A stretch of 11,874 nucleotides of DNA. Origin: an uncultured Holophagaceae bacterium (GTDB taxonomy: Bacteria; Acidobacteriota; Holophagae; Holophagales; Holophagaceae). Below, piece after piece: positions 1 through 6,647 of the stretch. The notes under the pieces are model-generated. The model was not told the origin of the DNA. It worked only from the letters and a program-made list of their open reading frames with translations, and did no database searches. How positions within the stretch are numbered: position 1 is the first letter of the stretch; each line of letters starts with the position of its first letter. Location: contig CAIXHJ010000284.1 of assembly GCA_903919165.1 (NCBI GenBank), positions 1 to 11,874 of the forward strand, in the 5' to 3' direction. Made by a program: the position numbers and the translations under genes.

Positions 1-1260
1 CCGCCAACGGCAGCGCCCAGCCATGTCTCCTCCGTGATGTCCGGCGTGCTGATCAAGATGGGGATCCTGGGCTTGGTGCGCCTGCTGTCCTGGACCCCGG
101 ATCCGCCTTTCTGGTGGGGCGCCGTCCTCATGGCGCTGGGGGCGATCTCGGGCATTCTGGGAGTGGCCTTCGCCCTCGGCCAGCACGATCTCAAACGACT
201 GCTGGCCTACCACTCCATCGAGAACATCGGGATCATCCTGCTTGGCCTGGGCCTCGGTACCCTCGGCAAGAGCACCGGGCATCCCGTGATCCAGCTTCTG
301 GGCTTCGCCGGAGCCCTGCTTCATGTACTCAATCACAGCCTCTTCAAGGGGCTGCTCTTCCTCGCGGCCGGGTCAGTCGTCCATGCGGTGGGCCTTCGGG
401 ATCTGGAGCGGATGGGCGGGTTGGGGCGGCGCATGCCCTGGACCTCCGCGGCGTTCCTGGTGGGTTCCTGGGCCATCTGTGGTCTGCCACCCCTCAACGG
501 ATTCGTGAGCGAATGGCTCATCTACCTCGGATCCTTCCGGGCCCTCGGGTTCTTCCAGTGGCCCTGGTCCCTGGTCGTACTGACGGCGCTTGCACTCATC
601 GGAGCGCTCGCCATGGCGTGCTTTGCCAAGGCCTATGGCGCAGTGTTCCAGGGATCCCCCCGCACGGAAGCGGCGGGCGCAGCCCACGAATCGCCCCGCA
701 GCATGCTGGTGCCCATGGGCATTCTGGCCGTGGCCTGCGCGATCATCGGCCTGGCACCCATGCTGTTGGCACCTGCCCTGGATCGCGTGGTGGCCGCCCT
801 GGGGGAAGGCACGGGAATGCCGCATCTGTCCCTTCTCGTCAACCTGCCCAGCCTTACCATCCTGGCCCTGGTGATGCTGGGGCTGGTGGTTCTCTTGTGG
901 CGATGGCTCAGGCCCGTGGACTCAGGAGGCACCCTGCCCACCTGGGACTGCGGGTATGCGGTCTCGAGCCCCCGCATGCAGTACACGGCTTCCTCCTTCG
1001 CGGATGGCCTGGTCGGGGGCCTGCGATGGGTTCTCTGGCCCATGTCTCACGGCGGGAAGGTGACGAGAAGCTTCCCCGTGGATCAACCCTTTGAAAGCCA
1101 CGTGCCGGATCCGGTCCTGGACCGACTGGCTGACCCGGTCTTCAGGTCCCTTTCGGCTGGCGCCACTCTATTGCGGTTTTTCCAGGGTGGGCAGCTTCAC
1201 GTCTATCTCCTCTATGTCCTGCTCACCCTGCTCACGCTCCTGCTCTGGATGGTGGCCTGA
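1..1260 (+). CDS. hyfB: Hydrogenase-4 subunit B-like antiporter-type membrane subunit (5' partial)
   Basis: The frame is open from base 1, and an ATG at 34 is internal, because the residues before it (PPTAAPSHVSSVMSG) match the conserved core of HyfB/HycC/NuoL-M proteins. The visible 419 residues are the C-terminal part of a polytopic, Mrp-antiporter-like subunit that is thought to carry protons or Na+ through the membrane arm. Key residues are present: Lys65 in HDLKRLLAY and Lys116 in HSLFKGLLF, the two lysines expected on the broken-helix transport path. Near the C-terminus the TWDCGYA and RMQYTASSF motifs are typical of HyfB/HycC rather than of complex I NuoL. The last residues form a final hydrophobic helix. 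It is the first visible gene of a tight operon; hyfC starts one base after its stop. Family call is firm; the 5' end and promoter lie outside the window. Confidence 0.93.
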   Translation, partial: PPTAAPSHVSSVMSGVLIKMGILGLVRLLSWTPDPPFWWGAVLMALGAISGILGVAFALGQHDLKRLLAYHSIENIGIILLGLGLGTLGKSTGHPVIQLLGFAGALLHVLNHSLFKGLLFLAAGSVVHAVGLRDLERMGGLGRRMPWTSAAFLVGSWAICGLPPLNGFVSEWLIYLGSFRALGFFQWPWSLVVLTALALIGALAMACFAKAYGAVFQGSPRTEAAGAAHESPRSMLVPMGILAVACAIIGLAPMLLAPALDRVVAALGEGTGMPHLSLLVNLPSLTILALVMLGLVVLLWRWLRPVDSGGTLPTWDCGYAVSSPRMQYTASSFADGLVGGLRWVLWPMSHGGKVTRSFPVDQPFESHVPDPVLDRLADPVFRSLSAGATLLRFFQGGQLHVYLLYVLLTLLTLLLWMVA

Positions 1261-1261
1261 A

Positions 1262-2188
1262 ATGTCCCAGCCCTTGATTCCCGTTTCGATCCAGTGGGCG
1301 GTCCACCTACTCACGCTCCTGGTGCTTCCTCCTCTCATCCCGGGACTGATCAACAAGGTGAAGGCTGTCATGGCCGGACGAAGCGGGCCTCCCGTGCTTC
1401 AGCTCTATTACGACTTGGCCAAACTGGCCCACAAGCGGGCGGTGTTCAGCCGGACGACCACTTGGGTCTTCCTGGCCGGTCCCATCGGCACCGTGGTCGC
1501 AGGGATGGTCGCAGGGCTCCTGGTGCCCTTTGGGCATACGGGGACACCCCTGTCTTTCGAGGGCGACGTGATCCTGTTCGCCTACCTGTTCGGTTTGGCG
1601 CGATTCCTCACAGTGCTTTCCGCCCTCGATACCGGATCAAGCTTCGAGGGTATGGGCGCGGCCCGGGAGGTCGCCTTCTCGGCCTTGGCTGAACCTGCCC
1701 TTTTCCTGGGTTTCGCGGCCTTGGCAAAGGCCTCGTCCAGCCTCTCGTTATCCACCATGCTCCTGGGCTCCGGGCTGGGGTCGGGCCGGATTGCCGGACC
1801 CCTGATCCTGGTGCTGGTTGGCTGGGCCATTGTGTTCCTGGCGGAGAACGCCCGGATACCGGTGGATGACCCCAACACCCATCTGGAACTCACCATGATC
1901 CACGAAGTCATGGTGCTGGACCATTCGGGCAGGCCCTTGGCGCTGGTGCTCTACGGCGCGAGCCTCAAGCTCCTGGTGCTCGGCGCCATGCTTATGGATC
2001 CGCTTTTCCCTCGTGCCCCGCAGGCCTGGCAGAACTGGCTCATTTTCTATGCGGGGCTGGGTGCCCTCGCCGTGGCGGTGGGGCTCGTGGAAAGCATGAC
2101 GGCCCGGTTCCGCATGACCAAGGTCCCCCAGTTCCTCATCGCCGGGATCCTGGCCTCGGCCTTCGCCTTCCTGCTGCTGCTGGTCTAG
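1262..2188 (+). CDS. hyfC: Hydrogenase-4 subunit C-like (NuoH-type) membrane anchor
   Basis: This 308-residue protein is the HyfC/HycD/NuoH-type subunit, which connects the hydrophilic Fe-S/large-subunit module to the membrane pump modules. About eight hydrophobic segments are visible. Conserved cytoplasmic loops are intact: QLYYDLAKL near residue 47, AREVAFSALAEPAL at 134-147, and AENARIPVDDP followed by THLELTMIHEVMVLD at about 194-220. These acidic loops correspond to the charged connecting loops of NuoH. The ATG at 1262 is chosen because the protein then begins directly with the family N-terminus; the frame is open to 1091 but that extension lies inside hyfB and looks non-native. Only one base separates it from the hyfB stop, so translation is probably coupled. 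No strong Shine-Dalgarno sequence is visible. Confidence 0.93.
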   Translation: MSQPLIPVSIQWAVHLLTLLVLPPLIPGLINKVKAVMAGRSGPPVLQLYYDLAKLAHKRAVFSRTTTWVFLAGPIGTVVAGMVAGLLVPFGHTGTPLSFEGDVILFAYLFGLARFLTVLSALDTGSSFEGMGAAREVAFSALAEPALFLGFAALAKASSSLSLSTMLLGSGLGSGRIAGPLILVLVGWAIVFLAENARIPVDDPNTHLELTMIHEVMVLDHSGRPLALVLYGASLKLLVLGAMLMDPLFPRAPQAWQNWLIFYAGLGALAVAVGLVESMTARFRMTKVPQFLIAGILASAFAFLLLLV

Positions 2189-2191
2189 GAG
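2187..2191 (+). promoter_or_regulatory. Ribosome binding site of hyfE
   Basis: AGGAG lies five bases before the hyfE ATG at 2197 and overlaps the hyfC stop codon (TAG, 2186-2188), supporting coupled translation and this start. Confidence 0.7.
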
Positions 2192-2196
2192 CCTCC

Positions 2197-2832
2197 ATGT
2201 CACCTGATTTCCTCATTGCATTGACCATCCTCAGCAACTTCGTCCTGGTGGCCACCAGCCGCGTGAACAAGGCCATCCAGATCGCGGTGATCCAGGGGAT
2301 CCTCCTGGGCCTGATTCCCTTGGCCATGGGACTCGGCAGGCATCCCCATATTCTCTTCATGGTCGTCGCAGCCATCGCGGTGAAAGGCTGGCTCATCCCC
2401 TTTCTGCTGCGCCGGGCGTTGCACGAGGTCCACATCCACCGGGAGGTGGACCCCTACGTCGGCTACACACTGTCCTTGATGCTTTGCGCACTGGGCACGG
2501 GTTTGAGTCTGATTCTGGCGCACATGCTTCCGCTCAAGGGCGGGACCAAGGTGATCCTCCTGGTACCCGCGGCGCTGTCGACCCTCTTCACGGGGTTTCT
2601 GATACTGGTATCCCGCCGGAAGGCCCTCACCCAGGTAGTGGGTTATCTCATCCTCGAGAACGGCATCTACCTGTTCGGCCTGCTGCTCGTGGAGGACATG
2701 CCCATGCTGGTGGAGACGGGCATCCTGCTCGACCTGTTCGTCGGTGTGTTCGTGATGGGCATCGTGATCAACCACATCCGCACCGCCTTCGACTCCACCG
2801 ATACGCGACATCTGGCCGAGTTGAGGGACTGA
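2197..2832 (+). CDS. hyfE: Hydrogenase-4 subunit E-like membrane protein (NuoK-related)
   Basis: This 211-residue integral membrane protein matches HyfE in length (E. coli HyfE is about 216 residues) and motifs. Its C-terminal half is NuoK-like: Glu154 in YLILENGIYL and Glu173 in LVETGILLDL occupy places like the two membrane glutamates that NuoK uses in the central hydrophilic axis. A basic/acidic loop (RRALHEVHIHREVDP, about 72-86) separates the N-terminal helices from the rest. An AGGAG site sits just upstream. In E. coli, hyfD lies between hyfC and hyfE; here it is absent, so the visible complex has fewer antiporter-like subunits than E. coli hydrogenase 4. Role: part of the ion-translocating membrane arm. 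The family assignment is strong; the transported ion cannot be told from sequence. Confidence 0.92.
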   Translation: MSPDFLIALTILSNFVLVATSRVNKAIQIAVIQGILLGLIPLAMGLGRHPHILFMVVAAIAVKGWLIPFLLRRALHEVHIHREVDPYVGYTLSLMLCALGTGLSLILAHMLPLKGGTKVILLVPAALSTLFTGFLILVSRRKALTQVVGYLILENGIYLFGLLLVEDMPMLVETGILLDLFVGVFVMGIVINHIRTAFDSTDTRHLAELRD

Positions 2833-2835
2833 CTC

Positions 2836-4335
2836 ATGGCCCTGTTGCTGATCGCTTTCCCTCTGCTGGCGGCCTTGGCGGCCTACCTGGTGAATTCGTC
2901 CACGATCCGGGCCCGGATACTCCCGGCGGCGGGGACCCTGCATCTGGCGCTCCTGCTGGCGGCGCTGCGCCACTGGGATTCCCTTCCAGTCAATGCCTGG
3001 CTGGGGCTTGATGCCCTGGGCGCATGGGTGCTTCTGGTCATCAGCACACTGTTCTGCATCTGCGCCTTCTATGCGCCGTCCTACCTAGTCCTGCGAGCCG
3101 ATCGCGACAGCCGCATCTTCTGCGTGAGCCTCCTGGCCTTCCTGGGGTTGGCTTCCCTGTTGGCCCAGGCCAGGCATCCCGGGGTGGCATGGGTGGCTAT
3201 GGAGACCACCACGCTGGTGACGGCCCCGCTGATCTATTTCAATCGCAACCGTCGCTCCCTTGAGGCCACCTGGAAGTACCTGCTCATCGGCTCCGTGGGC
3301 ATCGCCCTGGCCCTGCTTGGAACCCTCTTCCTCGCCTATGCCGCCCACTTCGGAGGGGTGGAAGAGCCCTTGCATTACACGCGGTTGATGCAGCATGCGG
3401 ACCTGCTCTCCCGACCCTGGTTGCGGGCCGCCTTCGTGCTCTGCCTGGTTGGTTACGGCACCAAGATGGGGCTGGCGCCCCTTCACACATGGAAGCCCGA
3501 TGCCTATGGAGAGACGCCAGGCATCGTCGGGGCCCTGTTGGCCGGCGGGGTAACCAGCTGCGCCTTCCTCGCCCTGCTCCGGATCTACGGCGTGGTGGTC
3601 GCGGCCGGGGAGGCCAGGTTCGCCCAGGAACTTCTCATCGGTTTCGGGATGCTCTCCATGGTGTGGGCCATGGTGTTCATGGTCCGCCAAGTGGATTTCA
3701 AGCGGATGCTCGCCTATTCCAGCGTGGAGCACATGGGGATCCTGGTCTTCGGCATCGGGATCGGCGGCACCGCGGCCCGTTTCGCCCTGTACCATCTGGC
3801 GGCCAACGCGCTGGTGAAGAGCGTCCTGTTCCTTTCCGCGGGGAACATCCACCGCAGCTATTCCAGCAAGACACTCCCGCATGTTACGGGCGCCATCCGG
3901 CGCACGCCGGTGTCCGGATGGCTCTTCCTCCTCGGATTCCTAGCCATCACGGGTCTGCCTCCATTCGCCCCCTTCATCAGTGAGTTCAACATCGCGGCGG
4001 GGGCGTTGACCAGTGGGCACACGTTGGCCGGGGCGGCCTTCCTAGTGCTGCTCGCCGGCATCTTCATCGCCATGAGCGAGACCGTGCTCCAGGTGGTCTT
4101 CGGCACGCCCAGTCACCAGCGGGTGAGGACGCCCTACTCCGATACGGTCGCCACCACAGCCCCCCTGATTGTGGCCCTCTGCCTGGCGGGCCTTCTGGGC
4201 CTGTGGCTGCCGAAGCCCATGCACACCCTACTGGAACATGCGGCGGTCACGGTGGACGGCTCGATGGCGCCGAGGGAGGTTCCCGCGGTACCCCTGGCCG
4301 GCCCAGTTCTCACGGCGGAGGTCCCCCATGAGTAA
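2836..4335 (+). CDS. hyfF: Hydrogenase-4 subunit F-like antiporter-type membrane subunit
   Basis: A 499-residue polytopic protein of the NuoL/M/N and Mrp antiporter family, closest in pattern to HyfF. Transport-path residues are conserved: Glu123 in AMETTTL, Lys210 in GYGTKMGLAPLHTW, Lys289 in VDFKRMLAYSSVEHMG and Lys328 in NALVKSVLFLSAG. The loop after HTW reads KPDAYGETPG instead of the LPDA(H/M) form common in NuoL/M, which I associate with HyfF-type subunits. Start ATG 2836 lies three bases after the hyfE stop and is preceded by a GAGGGA site at 2823-2828. The stop overlaps the start of hyfG by eight bases. Together with HyfB it supplies two antiporter-like modules, so the complex should be able to pump ions. 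Very likely correct at family level. Confidence 0.93.
   Translation: MALLLIAFPLLAALAAYLVNSSTIRARILPAAGTLHLALLLAALRHWDSLPVNAWLGLDALGAWVLLVISTLFCICAFYAPSYLVLRADRDSRIFCVSLLAFLGLASLLAQARHPGVAWVAMETTTLVTAPLIYFNRNRRSLEATWKYLLIGSVGIALALLGTLFLAYAAHFGGVEEPLHYTRLMQHADLLSRPWLRAAFVLCLVGYGTKMGLAPLHTWKPDAYGETPGIVGALLAGGVTSCAFLALLRIYGVVVAAGEARFAQELLIGFGMLSMVWAMVFMVRQVDFKRMLAYSSVEHMGILVFGIGIGGTAARFALYHLAANALVKSVLFLSAGNIHRSYSSKTLPHVTGAIRRTPVSGWLFLLGFLAITGLPPFAPFISEFNIAAGALTSGHTLAGAAFLVLLAGIFIAMSETVLQVVFGTPSHQRVRTPYSDTVATTAPLIVALCLAGLLGLWLPKPMHTLLEHAAVTVDGSMAPREVPAVPLAGPVLTAEVPHE
4317..4321 (+). promoter_or_regulatory. Ribosome binding site that fixes the hyfG start
   Basis: GGAGG is placed six bases before ATG 4328, inside the end of hyfF. 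It selects this start over an in-frame ATG at 4169 that would add 53 residues with no family resemblance. Confidence 0.75.
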
Positions 4336-5845
4336 TCACGCCCTGCGGGCGATCCTGAACGGGCAGGCGGTCCCCCTGCGGGAGGTACCGGAGCTCACCC
4401 TCGCGTCCTTCCGGGAGGCCATCCTCGAAGGCACCCGGGGCGGGGCGCGTCTCGCCTGCCTATGCGCGACACCGGATCTTCGCCTCTTCGCCGTCCTTGC
4501 GGATGATGCGGAGAAGCGCCTTCGGGTCGCTTGGGCTCGGCTCCCCGGGACGCGTTACCAGGCTCTCACGCCGGAATGCCCCCAGGCCCACCTGTTCGAA
4601 CGTGAAATCGCCGAGCAATTCGGGATCATTCCCGAGGGCCATCCCTGGTTCAAACCCGTACGGTACCACCTGCCCTGGTCCGATCTACCCAGTCCATGGG
4701 GACGGGATGAAGGTTCCCTGCCTGCGGTTACAGACTTCTTCAAGGTGAGTGGCGAGGAAGTCCACGAGGTGGCGGTGGGTCCGGTGCATGCGGGGGTCAT
4801 CGAACCGGGGCACTTCCGATTTCAGTGCCATGGAGAGACCGTTATTCATCTTGAGATCGCCCTTGGGTTCCAGCACCGTGGCATCGAACGGGCCATGCTG
4901 GGTGGCCCCCATGCGCTCAGCCTCAAGCAGGCAGAGACGACCTCAGGAGACAGCACCATCGCGCACGGCTGGGCCTATTGCAGGCTCCTCGAAGCCCTGG
5001 CGGGCGTCGAGGTGCCTGCCAGGACCGATCGGGTGCGGGGTGTGGCCTTGGAACTGGAACGCATGGCCAACCACGTCGGGGATCTGGGTGCCCTCTCTGG
5101 AGATGTGGGCTTCCTGCCCACGGCTTCCTTCTGCGGACGCATTCGCGGAGACTGGCTGAATCTCAGCGCCGAGGTCTGCGGCAGCCGCCTGGGCCGCGAC
5201 TGGCTGAAACCTGGAGGCCTGCACCACGACCTGAATCCTGCGATGGCCACCGGCCTGCTGCCTCGCCTGGTCAAGTCCTGGGCAGATACCCGGGATGCGG
5301 TGGAACTGCTGTGGAGTGCGGCCTCGGTCGTGATCCGGTTCGAGATGGCGGGTCGGCTGGAACCCACCCAGGCCCGGGAGATCGGACTGGTCGGCGTCCC
5401 TGCCCGCGCCTGCGGAGTGAATCTCGATGTCCGCAAGGACCATCCCTTCGGTCCCTATCGGGCCCATCCCATCCCAGCTTCCCTTGCGGAAAGCGGGAAT
5501 GTCCACTCCCGTGCCTGGGTCCGCTGGCTGGAGCTGATCGAAAGTCAACGATTCCTTTCGGAGGCACTGGAGGCCCTGGCAGGTTCTGATCCTGACCCCC
5601 GAGCTGGACCGCTCCCCCCGCTCGCGGCGGACACCCTGTGTGTTTCCATGACAGAAGGGTGGCGTGGCGAGGTGCTGCATCTGGCCCTGACCGATGGTCA
5701 TGGACGGTTCGCGCGCTACAAGATCGTCGACCCCTCCTTCCACAACTGGTTCGGTCTAGCTCTGGCCCTGCGGGGCGAGCAGATCTCTGATTTCCCCCTC
5801 TGCAACAAGAGCTTCAACCTCTCCTATTGCGGTCATGACCTATGA
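4328..5845 (+). CDS. hyfG: Hydrogenase large-subunit homologue (NuoC+NuoD-like fusion) lacking all NiFe-binding cysteines; Ehr type
   Basis: This 505-residue protein has the HyfG/HycE layout: an N-terminal 30-kDa (NuoC-like) domain, about 1-120, with HLFEREIAEQFGI at 88-100, and a 49-kDa/large-subunit domain from about 145, with GPVHAG (151-156) and EPGHFRF (159-165). In working hydrogenases the first metal motif is RxCGxCxxxH; here it reads TTSGDSTIAH, so the cysteine positions are Ser206 and Ser209 and the arginine is Thr204. The C-terminal DPCxxC motif is DPSFHN, giving Ser470 and Asn473. All four nickel/iron ligands are thus gone, while Glu203, Asp468 and Pro469 remain. The 32-residue tail after the motif ends the protein naturally, with nothing pointing to maturation-protease processing. 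I infer an Ehr-type subunit that does not make H2; its substrate is unknown. It overlaps hyfF by eight bases. Confidence 0.9.
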   Translation: MSNHALRAILNGQAVPLREVPELTLASFREAILEGTRGGARLACLCATPDLRLFAVLADDAEKRLRVAWARLPGTRYQALTPECPQAHLFEREIAEQFGIIPEGHPWFKPVRYHLPWSDLPSPWGRDEGSLPAVTDFFKVSGEEVHEVAVGPVHAGVIEPGHFRFQCHGETVIHLEIALGFQHRGIERAMLGGPHALSLKQAETTSGDSTIAHGWAYCRLLEALAGVEVPARTDRVRGVALELERMANHVGDLGALSGDVGFLPTASFCGRIRGDWLNLSAEVCGSRLGRDWLKPGGLHHDLNPAMATGLLPRLVKSWADTRDAVELLWSAASVVIRFEMAGRLEPTQAREIGLVGVPARACGVNLDVRKDHPFGPYRAHPIPASLAESGNVHSRAWVRWLELIESQRFLSEALEALAGSDPDPRAGPLPPLAADTLCVSMTEGWRGEVLHLALTDGHGRFARYKIVDPSFHNWFGLALALRGEQISDFPLCNKSFNLSYCGHDL

Positions 5846-5852
5846 GACGCCC

Positions 5853-6632
5853 ATGATCCACATTCTCCTGTCCCGCTGGCGCCAGGGCCACCGGACCCTC
5901 ACCTATCCCAAGGTGGTGCCCAGGTTGCCGGAACGATTCCGGGGCCTCCCCAGGATCCAGGCGGAGAAGTGCCCGGAGGGTTGCCGTGCCTGCGCCGATG
6001 CATGCCCCACCGAAACCATCCAGCTCGGCCCCGCAGGCCCCCAGGTGAACCTAGGCCGCTGCCTCTTCTGCCCAGAGTGCAGCGAAGCCTGCCCCGAGGG
6101 TGCCATCCATTATTCCCAGGACCACCGTCTCGCAGCCAGCACCTGCGACGACCTGATGGTCGTCCCGGGGGAAGACTACCGGCGTGCCCACGCCATGGGA
6201 GCGGAACTCAAGCGGGTGCTGGGCCGTTCCCTGAAACTGCGCGTCGTGAGCGCCGGGGGATGCAACGGCTGCGAAGTGGATGTCAATGTCCTGGGCACCA
6301 TAGCCTGGGACCTGGGCCGGTTCGGGATCCAGTACGTGGCCTCGCCGCGCCACGCCGACGGTCTCCTCATCACGGGTCCCGTCACCAAGAACATGGAGCT
6401 GGCCCTCCGCAAAACCTACGATGCGGTGCCCCACCCGAAAATCGTGATCGCGGTGGGGGCCTGTGCCATCCAGGGCGGACCGTTTTTCCGCCAAGCGGAG
6501 CAGCTCGGAGGCGCATCAAGCGTGGTGCCCGTGGACCTCTACATCCCCGGGTGCCCGCCCCATCCCCTGACGATCCTGGATGGTCTTCTTCGATTCCTCG
6601 GCAAGCTGGGCACCGAGGGCAAACGGGCCTGA
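5853..6632 (+). CDS. hyfI: Fused 2x[4Fe-4S] ferredoxin and hydrogenase small-subunit (NuoB/HyfI-like) protein
   Basis: One reading frame joins two electron-transfer proteins that are separate (HyfH and HyfI) in E. coli. Residues about 1-90 resemble HyfH and carry two Fe-S motifs: Cys40, 44, 47, 51 and Cys70, 73, 76, 80. The first has three residues between its first two cysteines instead of the usual two. After a linker, residues about 125-259 are NuoB/HyfI-like, with Cys137 and Cys140 (GGCNGCEVD), Cys204 (GACA) and Cys234 (PGCPPHP), a complete ligand set for the N2-like cluster next to the large subunit. Electrons would pass ferredoxin domain to N2-like cluster to HyfG-like subunit. ATG 5853 is preferred because MIHILLSRWRQG resembles the HyfH N-terminus; ATG 5835, overlapping hyfG by 11 bases, would add six residues. 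It is the last gene of the operon. Confidence 0.9.
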   Translation: MIHILLSRWRQGHRTLTYPKVVPRLPERFRGLPRIQAEKCPEGCRACADACPTETIQLGPAGPQVNLGRCLFCPECSEACPEGAIHYSQDHRLAASTCDDLMVVPGEDYRRAHAMGAELKRVLGRSLKLRVVSAGGCNGCEVDVNVLGTIAWDLGRFGIQYVASPRHADGLLITGPVTKNMELALRKTYDAVPHPKIVIAVGACAIQGGPFFRQAEQLGGASSVVPVDLYIPGCPPHPLTILDGLLRFLGKLGTEGKRA

Positions 6633-6647
6633 TCATCCTGTTGGAAG

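Noticed and set aside
2200..2973. Long antisense open frame (257 codons) across hyfE/hyfF
   Set aside because: It is rich in Gln, His, Arg and Gly with no hydrophobic or domain pattern, as expected for the complement of a GC-rich membrane-protein gene; the + strand genes have clear homology. The same holds for antisense frames at 3085-3882 and 4943-5743.
4328..5845. Calling the complex a working formate hydrogenlyase or H2-evolving hydrogenase
   Set aside because: The nickel-iron ligands are missing in both motifs of the large-subunit homologue, and no formate dehydrogenase or hydrogenase maturation gene is visible in the window.
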